Source: Billgrantia azerbaijanica (GTDB lineage Bacteria > Pseudomonadota > Gammaproteobacteria > Pseudomonadales > Halomonadaceae). From it: a DNA stretch of 64,000 nt. The notes beneath the pieces are model-generated. The model ran no database searches and was not told the origin of the DNA. It saw only the letters and a program-made list of their open reading frames with translations. Positions 43,993-51,034 of this stretch are shown here, piece after piece. Each line of letters starts with the position of its first letter. Within the stretch, counting starts at the first letter, position 1. The stretch covers positions 62,001 to 126,000 of the forward strand of contig SBLD01000005.1 in the NCBI GenBank assembly GCA_004551485.1. Direction: 5' to 3'. Position numbers and translations under genes: made by a program.

Positions 43993-45279
43993 TCAACAAA
44001 CAGATTTAACATAATCAAACCAAGCATGAAAAGCTTGGTATGTAAATCTTCGGTCAACCAACCTGTCTACAAAATTCTTGTATTTTGAGCCAACATGATT
44101 TATGGCCTTATCACTTCCTGCGGCAGCAACAAATCCATAAAAAACACCACCTCCCATATCTTCCTCCCCCCCACTCAAGTTATCCTTGTATTCATATATC
44201 GGATATCTCCGATCAGAAACAAAACAATAATTATCGACAAGCAGTGACTTGCAATATTCCTCACTAGCACAATCTTTAGTTTTAGTTAATGCACTGCGAT
44301 TATATATACTAACAAATACACAGCAGCACATGTAACACGCATACGCTCTATCACCGCCTTCAGGGATTCTTATTCCAGACGACACGTAACATGTTAAGCA
44401 TTTATCAATAAACCGTTCCACTCCGCGGAAACCTATACTATTTTTCAACAATATTATTGAAGAAAAATTTACAACATGCTCTATGAAATCATCAGAAGCA
44501 AACTCTTCAAAGTTCTTCCTCACAAGACGCCTTGCATAATCTATTTCAGCACTTACATTTGTATCATGCGATTCTACAACAGGCTTCTCCAGCCTAATTG
44601 TGAAGTCAATAAATTTCTCTAAATATGACTCCTTGCTTGATGCGATCCCATAAGCATGATCTATTGATGAAAGCATTTGCTCTTTATTCATTGAAAGAAC
44701 AAAATGTAGCCCCTCAACATCAAATATGTGCTTTATTTTTTCAATCATTTCCAAAGAAAATGAGGGTCTACACCTATCTAACTCATCAACAATCACAACA
44801 ACACGCTTTGGGCTTTTTTTATCAACAATCTTCTTAACCTCAGCCTGCATACCAATTATTGACTCATCAACTTCCAAATAGCTTTCAATCTTACCCCTAA
44901 TATAGTTTGATGCCAACTCACCCACAAACCCTGATGCGGGAAACGGAGCGTTACTCCCTATAAATTCGCATGCCTTCCCTATTATAGGGACAGCATGCTT
45001 AGCAGCAGAATCAAGATACCTTCTCTTTTCTTCACCATCTAAAGCATTAGACAGCTCAGAAATCAGAACAACAAGGGGGTCGCTATTAAAATCATTCCTG
45101 AACGCATCAATGTAAATAAATTCAAAATCATCTCCCGACGCCTCCCTTAGCTTATTGCAGAAATATGTTTTCCCCGTACCCCACTCGCCATCAACACAAA
45201 CAACTTGATTTCTGTCAACACATCGCAGTGCCGTAGAGAGCGCTTCACACTTATCTTTATTATAAAAAACTTCCATCAT
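43993..45279 (-). CDS. KAP-family P-loop NTPase (prophage cargo)
   Basis: 428 residues from the ATG at 45279, which follows AAAGGTG. Walker A GEWGTGKTYF lies near residue 33, Walker B RVVVIVDELDRCRP near residue 160, and LHFVLSMNKEQM follows as sensor strand: the KAP signature (PifA, Kidins220). Unlike many KAP proteins it has no obvious transmembrane insertion; a separate one-TM protein is encoded immediately upstream. Codons are strongly A/T-ending, unlike the surrounding genome. PifA of plasmid F excludes phage T7, and KAP ATPases occur in defence loci, so an anti-phage or exclusion role is likely but inferred. Confidence 0.82.
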   Translation of the reverse strand: MMEVFYNKDKCEALSTALRCVDRNQVVCVDGEWGTGKTYFCNKLREASGDDFEFIYIDAFRNDFNSDPLVVLISELSNALDGEEKRRYLDSAAKHAVPIIGKACEFIGSNAPFPASGFVGELASNYIRGKIESYLEVDESIIGMQAEVKKIVDKKSPKRVVVIVDELDRCRPSFSLEMIEKIKHIFDVEGLHFVLSMNKEQMLSSIDHAYGIASSKESYLEKFIDFTIRLEKPVVESHDTNVSAEIDYARRLVRKNFEEFASDDFIEHVVNFSSIILLKNSIGFRGVERFIDKCLTCYVSSGIRIPEGGDRAYACYMCCCVFVSIYNRSALTKTKDCASEEYCKSLLVDNYCFVSDRRYPIYEYKDNLSGGEEDMGGGVFYGFVAAAGSDKAINHVGSKYKNFVDRLVDRRFTYQAFHAWFDYVKSVC

Positions 45280-45283
45280 AAAA

Positions 45284-45559
45284 TCACACCTTTTCAACAT
45301 CAATGGCTTTGTCTTTTATCCCACTTTTTTCCAATCTATCTTTCAAAGCCAAAGACTCAAGCCTTATCTGCTCTGCTCTTGCCAAATTATGAATTTTCTC
45401 GGAACGCCTTATCTTTATATCTTCTTCTAGCCAATCTCGCTTTGATGCCACGTAAACATACAAACACCACAAAACAAAAATGACGATGGCCAGTCCGACC
45501 ATCGCCAAAATTGCATCTACCAGAAGAAGTTGATTCACCAATCGTTCAAGCTCGCTCAT
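45284..45559 (-). CDS. Single-TM coiled-coil partner of the KAP NTPase
   Basis: 91 residues: N-terminal amphipathic MSELERLVNQLLL, one long transmembrane helix (about 14-41, ending VLWCLYVYVA), then a charged helix rich in Glu, Lys and Arg (RRSEKIHNLARAEQIRLES) that should form a coiled coil in the cytoplasm. The stop is five bases before the KAP start, so they are coupled. AT-rich like its partner. No recognised family. Confidence 0.75.
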   Translation of the reverse strand: MSELERLVNQLLLVDAILAMVGLAIVIFVLWCLYVYVASKRDWLEEDIKIRRSEKIHNLARAEQIRLESLALKDRLEKSGIKDKAIDVEKV

Positions 45560-45607
45560 CACTAAGCCCTCTCGCTCCCTGGTACCACCTATCCACAGCC
45601 TTCCTGG

Positions 45608-45892
45608 CTAGTCGGTATCCGTCCCTGTTTGCTTGAGCGTCTTCCGCGCCTTCTCGATCTCAGGACTGACCTGCCCGCATGACTCATCAACCTGGTCTGT
45701 CATCAGCCAAAGCGTGTACTTGGTAAAGCAAGTGCTGACCTGGGCCAGCAGCTTGCCGGATGGGCCACTCCGCCCCGTCTCGACGTTGATCAGCGTTTGC
45801 TTTGGCACACCGACCAGATCGCAAAAGGCTTGCCTTCCAAGCTCTTCTGCCTCGCGGATCTCACGCACTTTTTTGCCAAGATCGCTTGACAT
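45608..45892 (-). CDS. XRE-type helix-turn-helix repressor of the prophage
   Basis: 94 residues. Helix-turn-helix at about 8-50 (REAEELGRQAFCDLVGVPKQ then TLINVETGRSGPSG). It lies divergent from the phage early genes with a palindromic operator between, the layout of a lysogeny repressor. It reads in the same direction as the KAP pair, 48 bases upstream, so the cargo may be expressed with it in the lysogen. Confidence 0.75.
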   Translation of the reverse strand: MSSDLGKKVREIREAEELGRQAFCDLVGVPKQTLINVETGRSGPSGKLLAQVSTCFTKYTLWLMTDQVDESCGQVSPEIEKARKTLKQTGTDTD

Positions 45893-45927
45893 GCATCCAT
45901 TTCCAGATATATTCAGATGTAGACACA

Positions 45928-45945
45928 GTATCCAGATATGGATAC
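45928..45945. promoter_or_regulatory. Operator palindrome between repressor and early genes
   Basis: GTATCCA-GATA-TGGATAC, perfect 7-bp arms. A second CCAGATAT lies nearer the repressor gene at 45903-45910. Probable repressor binding sites controlling both directions. Confidence 0.55.
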
Positions 45946-45978
45946 CTCTACTAGCAAACCCTACATCAAGCCTACCAC

Positions 45979-46008
45979 AGGCAGACAAAGGCAGATAAAG
46001 GCAGGTAA
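45979..46008 (+). repeat. Three phased 10-bp repeats before the early operon
   Basis: AGGCAGACAA, AGGCAGATAA and AGGCAGGTAA follow each other without gaps, one helical turn each, ending four bases before the first early gene. Related arrays lie upstream of the replication gene. Confidence 0.85.
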
Positions 46009-46012
46009 CGAC

Positions 46013-46219
46013 ATGGAAGACACCCCAGTGCCCCAGGTCCCGCCCCTCGTGCCCGTCATGACCCTCGAGCGCTTCGCCACCCTTACCGGCCTGGACGAGA
46101 GCGTCGTGTATGGCCACGTCCGCCGGGGCTACCTGCCTGCCGTGAAGATGGGCAAATACCGCCTTATCAATGTCGCCCTGCTCCAGACGCAGTGCCTCCA
46201 ACAGGAGGACTGGGCATGA
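46013..46219 (+). CDS. Small MerR/AlpA-like DNA-binding protein, possible excisionase
   Basis: 68 residues. MTLERFATLTGLDESVVYGHVRRGYLPAVKMGKYRLIN is a compact winged-helix pattern as in excisionases and AlpA/PflM-type phage regulators. First gene of the rightward phage operon, directly after the phased repeats. The stop overlaps the next start (ATGA). Confidence 0.7.
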   Translation: MEDTPVPQVPPLVPVMTLERFATLTGLDESVVYGHVRRGYLPAVKMGKYRLINVALLQTQCLQQEDWA

Positions 46220-46869
46220 CTACCTACAGCCTGCTTATCGAGCGCATCGGAGACGGCATGGAAGGCGCCCACGACCTCGTTAACATCCTGGCCGATGGTG
46301 ACTACCAGCCCGGCCTCGCCTCTGCCTCTCTGGCCCTGGAAGGCCACGACGGCAAGCCGGGTTGCTGCCATGTTTTCGTGCCCATTGGCGTCATGCCCAG
46401 CGGTGACGTCACTAATGCCTACGCCACCAACCTGTTCTGTACCGACCCCGACGGGACACGCCACTACGACTTCGCCACCCGCAACGCCGCCCTGAGCTTC
46501 CTGCGTCGCCTCTACGGCCTCGACGCCCCTCAGCGCGACCCTGAGCCCGCCGACGAGGAATGCTGGCTGTGTGACGGCTGTGGCGAGGTAGAAACCTTCA
46601 AGGCCGATGGCACGCCCATCACCGTCGGCTGCCCGGCCTGCGTCCAGCGCGACCGTGACGCCATCATCCAGCGCCTGCGCACCGAGAACCGGCAGCTTCG
46701 CCGCGCCCTGGATATCCAGATTCGCCCTGTTTCACCCCGTAGCGTCCCCAGCCCTTTGGCCCGTGACGCCGTTGGCCTTCCCCATCCCATCGCCCAGCCA
46801 ACGGCCGAACGGGCCGCCTTTTTTGACGCCACGGCTTATCCCCACCCCCCAGCGAGGAACACCCAATGA
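46216..46869 (+). CDS. Phage protein with zinc-ribbon-like cysteine cluster
   Basis: 217 residues. A central cluster CWLCDGCGEVE ... VGCPACVQRD provides five cysteines in CxxCxxC and CxxC spacing, followed by a helical stretch (RDAIIQRLRTENRQLRRALD) and a Pro-rich tail. Probably a nucleic-acid-binding accessory protein. No family name is offered. It overlaps both neighbours by four bases. Confidence 0.6.
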   Translation: MTTYSLLIERIGDGMEGAHDLVNILADGDYQPGLASASLALEGHDGKPGCCHVFVPIGVMPSGDVTNAYATNLFCTDPDGTRHYDFATRNAALSFLRRLYGLDAPQRDPEPADEECWLCDGCGEVETFKADGTPITVGCPACVQRDRDAIIQRLRTENRQLRRALDIQIRPVSPRSVPSPLARDAVGLPHPIAQPTAERAAFFDATAYPHPPARNTQ

Positions 46870-47084
46870 CCCAGCAAACCGGCAAGAAACAGCCCATTCG
46901 CGTGTTCCTGGACTCGACCGACTACAGTCGCTACCTCGTCCAGGCCGGCACGCACCAAGTCACCCCTTCCGGCCTCGGCGAACTGCTCATCAGCGACGGC
47001 CTCGCCCGGCTGGAGCGCGGCGACCTGAGTGCGCTGGGGTTGGGCACCGACCGGCCCGCCTCCCAAGACTCGGGGTCCGTCTGA
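46866..47084 (+). CDS. Small phage hypothetical protein
   Basis: 72 residues, soluble, with DSTDYSRYLVQAG and LLISDGLARLERGDLSALGLG. ATGA overlap with the preceding gene and TGATG overlap with the next suggest genuine translation. Function unknown. Confidence 0.55.
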   Translation: MTQQTGKKQPIRVFLDSTDYSRYLVQAGTHQVTPSGLGELLISDGLARLERGDLSALGLGTDRPASQDSGSV

Positions 47085-47431
47085 TGTTGTCCCCTGCCCG
47101 TCACCCGTCGCCCATCGGTCGCACGGCTCCCCGAGTCGGCGAAGCCACCCCCGTCATACCGCGCGCAGCGTCGGTTGACGGGGGTGGCGAAGTCGACTGC
47201 CGTGCACTTCGACCGATGGGCAGGGTGGCGGTGCAGGGGGCCCCCTGCCCGGAGCCCCGAGCCTTGAGGGAGCGGGCCTCGCGGTGTCTCCACGGCCGCG
47301 ACTACGGCCGCGCCGCGCTCTACTACGCCGAGGCCGAGGCGCTGACCCTCGCCCTCACCGGCGACACCCCCGAAACCACCGAGCTAGCCGTTCTCGCGGA
47401 CCACTGCCTGCACCTGGCCGCCAGAACATAA
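47084..47431 (+). CDS. Phage hypothetical protein containing a giant hairpin in its 5' half
   Basis: 115 residues from the ATG that overlaps the preceding stop. The conserved-looking part is the C-terminal ALRERASRCLHGRDYGRAALYYAEAEAL, a short TPR-like helical pair. The first 45 codons coincide with a 112-base nested hairpin and read as low-quality Pro/Arg/Ala sequence, so the true start may be the in-frame ATG at 47216 (71 residues), leaving the hairpin noncoding. Confidence 0.5.
   Translation: MLSPARHPSPIGRTAPRVGEATPVIPRAASVDGGGEVDCRALRPMGRVAVQGAPCPEPRALRERASRCLHGRDYGRAALYYAEAEALTLALTGDTPETTELAVLADHCLHLAART
47110..47221. other. 112-nt nested imperfect hairpin in the phage genome
   Basis: Paired arms: 47110-47121 with 47210-47221 (12 bp), CACGGC 47122-47127 with 47199-47204, AGTCG 47134-47138 with CGACT 47194-47198, GCCACCCCCGTCA 47144-47156 with 47176-47188 (13 bp), then ACCG with CGGT. 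Such structure in a ssDNA phage suggests a packaging signal or a complementary-strand origin. Confidence 0.7.
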
Positions 47432-47453
47432 CGCCACCCGAGAGGAAACGACG

Positions 47454-47780
47454 ATGATCAACACCATTCACGCCCGCGTACTCGGCGCCATGCGCTACGC
47501 CATGGACAACGGTGCCAAGGGCGCCAAGATCACCCTGATGAACGAGGCCGATCCCGACAACGAAAACCGCCTCGGTCACGAGGTCATGACCATTTCGGCG
47601 CCCTACGAGATCCTCGAGCAGCTCCGCCCCCACGCCCCACACATGCCCTGCAATCTCGAGATCGACGCCGAGATGCGCACCACGCAGGGCAAGATGACCA
47701 TGCACGCCATCGCCGTGCGCAAACCCGCCGCCTCCGGCCACAGCGGCAGCGCCGCCAAGGCCGAGAGCAAAGCCGGCTAA
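47454..47780 (+). CDS. Candidate phage ssDNA-binding protein (pV position)
   Basis: 108 residues, small beta-rich fold followed by a basic Ala/Ser/Lys tail (SGHSGSAAKAESKAG). It occupies the place of gene V, just before the VII-IX-VIII genes, and starts after GAGAGGAAACGACG. The assignment rests on synteny and size (Ff pV 87, Pf1 144); I do not recognise the sequence itself. Confidence 0.5.
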   Translation: MINTIHARVLGAMRYAMDNGAKGAKITLMNEADPDNENRLGHEVMTISAPYEILEQLRPHAPHMPCNLEIDAEMRTTQGKMTMHAIAVRKPAASGHSGSAAKAESKAG

Positions 47781-47795
47781 CCCGGATCACGAGCC

Positions 47796-47894
47796 ATGGA
47801 CGCACAGCAGTTCGATCAACTGTGGCTCCTGGTGTATTGCACCGGGCTCATGACCGCCTTCGGGCTCGGTGCAATCAAGGGGGGCCAGCGATGA
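47796..47894 (+). CDS. Tiny membrane protein, pVII-like minor coat candidate
   Basis: 32 residues: acidic N-terminus MDAQQFDQ, one membrane helix (LWLLVYCTGLMTAFGLG), basic end IKGGQR. Ff pVII is 33 residues and lies in the same gene position. The stop overlaps the next start (ATGA). Confidence 0.65.
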   Translation: MDAQQFDQLWLLVYCTGLMTAFGLGAIKGGQR

Positions 47895-47998
47895 CCGCCA
47901 CGGAAATCATCGGCTCCCTGTTCGCCGCCTACGGCCTTGGCTGGGCCGTGGCGTATTCCTTCCTCATGTTCAAGCGATTCACGGAGATCAGCACATGA
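47891..47998 (+). CDS. Tiny membrane protein, pIX-like minor coat candidate
   Basis: 35 residues: MTATEIIGSLFAAYGLGWAV then YSFLMFKRFTEIST, one membrane helix. Ff pIX is 32 residues and is encoded immediately before the major coat gene, as here. ATGA overlaps on both sides. Confidence 0.65.
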   Translation: MTATEIIGSLFAAYGLGWAVAYSFLMFKRFTEIST

Positions 47999-48270
47999 AC
48001 CTGAAAGCCCACACCAAGAAGCACCTCGACAAGGCAATCTCCCTGGCCAATCGCGGCAAGGTCCAGGTTGCCACCGCCACCGGCCTCGCCCTCGCCGGGA
48101 TCGGCACCGCCCATGCCTCCGGCAGCGGCTCCGGCGCCTCCGCCGCCTTCGGTGAACTGCAGAGCCAGGCGGAGAGTTTCGCCAACGACGCCTGGCCGGT
48201 GGTCATCGCCGTGGTCGGCGGCCTCGTGGCCATCTCGATGTTCAAGAAGTTCGCCAGCCGGGCCTCTTGA
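47995..48270 (+). CDS. Major coat protein (pVIII-like)
   Basis: 91 residues: a 41-residue signal region (basic MNLKAHTKKHLDKA, hydrophobic core, cleavage after AHA) and a 50-residue mature protein. The mature form has a Ser/Gly start, an acidic amphipathic part (FGELQSQAESFANDAW), a transmembrane helix (PVVIAVVGGLVAISMF) and a Lys/Arg end. Mature length equals that of M13 pVIII. CGGAGATCAGCAC precedes the ATG. Confidence 0.88.
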   Translation: MNLKAHTKKHLDKAISLANRGKVQVATATGLALAGIGTAHASGSGSGASAAFGELQSQAESFANDAWPVVIAVVGGLVAISMFKKFASRAS

Positions 48271-48285
48271 GCGGGGTACTTCCAC

Positions 48286-48310
48286 AGGGCCCTTCGGGGC
48301 CCTTTTATTT
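48286..48310 (+). terminator. Intrinsic terminator after the major coat gene
   Basis: AGGGCCC-TTCG-GGGCCCT with a TTTATTT tail, 16 bases after the coat stop. Ff phages have a terminator at the same place, between genes VIII and III, to make abundant coat message. Confidence 0.92.
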
Positions 48311-48321
48311 AAGGTTACAGC

Positions 48322-49602
48322 GTGAAAAAATTAATATTACTCACATTACTTGTTTTTTATTCCGGTCACGCATTTTCCTCCATCTCTGAGGATGACTGGT
48401 TTTATGTTGGCGCCTCATTTGATAGTTGCTCCGGCATAGTTTCCGACACTATACGAGATGATCGGATAGTTCGGGTTACGCCGTGGTCTGGAACCGGCTG
48501 CCAGGTGTCTTATATATATAAAAATCAAGAAAACCTAGATGCTCTTGCCGGACATGACTTGAGCGCATATCAAGAAATATACAATTACCCTTTCACTGAT
48601 GAACAATGCGAAACCCAGTTTGGCGGCTCGCGCACGTTCTCTGTTTCCATGGGCCAGGCCGAGAGTGGCTTTACCACCGCCGGCGGGGCCTGTGGCGTGG
48701 CGGCCATCTCGTCGACGATTGCCTGCTGGACCGACGCCGGCAGCGGCCAGGACTACTGTTCCGCCGAGTGGGTGTCCGTGTCTTCCGGCAACCCCGCCAC
48801 CCCCAGCGCCGGTGATACCGGGGGCGGCGTCTCCGACTTCACCCCACCCGACTACATGACCCCCGTCGACGCCAATGACGGCATCTGCTCTACCGGCAGC
48901 TGTATCACCGTCGACGGCCAGACCTACCACGTCGACCAGTCGGCCATCGACGACGGAACCGTGACCATCGTCGGTGACGACGGTAGTGACGGTTCCGGCG
49001 GTGATGGAGGCAGTGGCGGCGATGGCTCGGGATCGGGCGGCGATGCCGGCGATGGCTCCGGGTCCGGTGACGGCGACGGCTTCGATGACTCCGACATCAT
49101 CGGCGCCATCAACGGTCTGAAGTCGTCCCTCCAGGACGGCTTTGATGGCATCGTTGAGGGCCTCTCCGATCACTTCACCGACTCCCTGGAGGAGTTCGGC
49201 GACGACCTCACCAGCACCGATGGCGTGCTGTCGGAACAGGACGTGAGCACGGCCTTTTATGGCGACGGCGGGGAAGGTACCGCCCCCGGTGATCGGGTCA
49301 TGAACGACCTCAACGAGCAGTACGAGGAAACCAACAGCGACCTGCTCGAGCAGTACCGGGGGGTCTTCAACGACGGCGGTCCCTTGAGCGGCGTGTTGGA
49401 GTCGGCGCGTTCCCTGGTGACCTCGTTTCTGCCCGCCGTGCCCTCCGGCGGCTGCTCTCCCATCAGCTTCAACGGTCCCCGTGGCGGTTTCACCGTCGAC
49501 TGCAAGGTCTTCAACGCCATCAAGGCGGCGCTGTCGTGGATTTTGTTCTTCTTCACCGCCTATGAAATCACGTCCATCGCGCTGAGTTATCGCAGCAGCT
49601 GA
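48322..49602 (+). CDS. pIII-like adsorption/minor coat protein with AT-rich 5' part
   Basis: 426 residues: signal peptide (MKKLILLTLLVFYSGHAFS), a Cys-containing N-terminal domain (about 20-170), a Gly/Ser/Asp linker (about 217-257) like the glycine-rich linkers of pIII, and a C-terminal membrane anchor (about 400-420, WILFFFTAYEITSIAL). The first about 93 codons are visibly AT-rich while the remainder matches the phage's GC-rich bias, as if the receptor-binding end had been exchanged. No SD stands out between terminator and ATG. Confidence 0.8.
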   Translation: MKKLILLTLLVFYSGHAFSSISEDDWFYVGASFDSCSGIVSDTIRDDRIVRVTPWSGTGCQVSYIYKNQENLDALAGHDLSAYQEIYNYPFTDEQCETQFGGSRTFSVSMGQAESGFTTAGGACGVAAISSTIACWTDAGSGQDYCSAEWVSVSSGNPATPSAGDTGGGVSDFTPPDYMTPVDANDGICSTGSCITVDGQTYHVDQSAIDDGTVTIVGDDGSDGSGGDGGSGGDGSGSGGDAGDGSGSGDGDGFDDSDIIGAINGLKSSLQDGFDGIVEGLSDHFTDSLEEFGDDLTSTDGVLSEQDVSTAFYGDGGEGTAPGDRVMNDLNEQYEETNSDLLEQYRGVFNDGGPLSGVLESARSLVTSFLPAVPSGGCSPISFNGPRGGFTVDCKVFNAIKAALSWILFFFTAYEITSIALSYRSS

Positions 49603-49616
49603 TCCTGGAGGACACC

Positions 49617-49970
49617 ATGGGCCCGTTACTGAGTCTGCTGTTCCGTCGTCTCGCCTTTCTCTTTGCCGAAGTCTTCGCGCACTTCGGCATGTTGGCCGTG
49701 CGCTCCTTCGTCTGGTTCAAGGTCGCCAAGTTTGGCTGGTTCCTGGTCAAGCTGGGCATCTTCGTGTTTCTCGTTGAAACCTTCATGTCCGGTATCGAGA
49801 GCGTCGCCAACGGCATCCAGGCGGCCATGCCCGGCATGCTCGCCGACGGGATCGGGCGCATCCTGCCCAGCAACTTCTATGCCTGCGTCTCCGCGATCCT
49901 GATGGCCAAGTTCATGGTCTTCGCCCTGCACGTGAAAGACCGCGTGCTCAACCTGACCGGGGACGTGTGA
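49617..49970 (+). CDS. pVI-like minor coat protein (DUF2523 type)
   Basis: 117 residues with three hydrophobic stretches (about 5-30, 35-60 and 85-108). Size and position between pIII and pI match Ff pVI (112) and the DUF2523 proteins of other inoviruses. GGAGGACACC precedes the ATG. The stop overlaps the next start. Confidence 0.8.
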   Translation: MGPLLSLLFRRLAFLFAEVFAHFGMLAVRSFVWFKVAKFGWFLVKLGIFVFLVETFMSGIESVANGIQAAMPGMLADGIGRILPSNFYACVSAILMAKFMVFALHVKDRVLNLTGDV

Positions 49971-51034
49971 TGGCCGTCTACGTCGTTACCGGCAAGCTGG
50001 GCGCGGGCAAGACCCTGGTCGCGGTGGGCAAGATCAAGGACAAGCTCCACCGCGGCTGCAAGGTGGCCACCAACCTCGATCTGAACCTCGACAAGCTGAT
50101 CGGCGAGAAGCCCCGGCAAACCCGCTGCTTCCGCATCCCCGACAAGCCCACCCTCGAGGACCTGGAGGCCATCGGCACCGGGACCGACTCCTACGACGAG
50201 GCCGACAACGGCCTGTTGGTTCTCGACGAGTGCGGTACCTGGTTCAACTCGCGCTCCTGGGCCGACAAGTCCCGCCAGGCGGTGATCAACTGGTTCCTCC
50301 ACGCCCGCAAGCTCGGTTGGGACATCATCTTCCTCATCCAGGACCTGTCGATCATGGACAAGCAGGCCCGGGTAGCCCTGGCCGAGCACGTCGTCTACTG
50401 CCGCCGCCTGGATCGCATCACCATCCCGTTCGTCGGCGCCATCTATTCGCTGTTCGTGGGCAGCAAGCTGCCCCTGCCCAAGCTTCACCTGGGCATCGTC
50501 AAGTACGGCGACAGCCCCCAGAGCGTGGTCGTCGAGCGCTGGACCTACACCGGCCGGCGCCTCTACCCCGCCTATGACACCAAGCAAGCCTTCTCCGACA
50601 GCTACCCCCACGGCACCTACTCGATGCTCCCGCCCTGGTACACCCACGGCATCTTTCGCGTGCCCCGGGATGCGAGGTTCTACATGCGCATGACGCGGAT
50701 CTACTGGAAGCGCTTCAACCGCCCCCTGCTCGCCCTGGCCGGCTTCGGCCTGGGGATCTTTCTTACGGTGTCCGTCCTGGTGGTCGACCGGGTCAGCGCC
50801 CGCGCCTCAGAGGCAGCCGACACCCTCTCCGCCGTCGATCTCAGCGAGTACGACGGCTATCGCATCACCAGCTTCGCCCGCCTGGGCGAATCCACCCTGT
50901 ACCGACTGACCGACGGTGACCGCCGCACCCTCACCAGCGACGACCTCGCAAGCCAAGGGCTCCGGGTCGTGCCGGTCGATGCCTGTCACCTCCGTCTGAC
51001 GCGAGGACCCCACCATGCGGACATTCGCTGCTAG
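49970..51034 (+). CDS. Zot-like phage assembly ATPase (pI)
   Basis: 354 residues. Walker A TGKLGAGKT near residues 7-15, Walker B GLLVLDECGTWF near residue 85, then LHARKLGWDIIFLIQDLSIMDKQ, all hallmarks of Zot/pI. A single transmembrane helix lies at about 251-273 with a periplasmic tail. pI drives phage extrusion at the inner membrane and contacts the secretin. The start follows the TGATG overlap; a GTG one codon upstream is less likely. The gene overlaps the secretin by 20 bases. Confidence 0.93.
   Translation: MAVYVVTGKLGAGKTLVAVGKIKDKLHRGCKVATNLDLNLDKLIGEKPRQTRCFRIPDKPTLEDLEAIGTGTDSYDEADNGLLVLDECGTWFNSRSWADKSRQAVINWFLHARKLGWDIIFLIQDLSIMDKQARVALAEHVVYCRRLDRITIPFVGAIYSLFVGSKLPLPKLHLGIVKYGDSPQSVVVERWTYTGRRLYPAYDTKQAFSDSYPHGTYSMLPPWYTHGIFRVPRDARFYMRMTRIYWKRFNRPLLALAGFGLGIFLTVSVLVVDRVSARASEAADTLSAVDLSEYDGYRITSFARLGESTLYRLTDGDRRTLTSDDLASQGLRVVPVDACHLRLTRGPHHADIRC

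Noticed and set aside
45979-46008. CRISPR array
   Set aside because: Units are 10 bp, contiguous and without spacers; they are phased binding sites, not repeat-spacer units. No CRISPR array was seen elsewhere.
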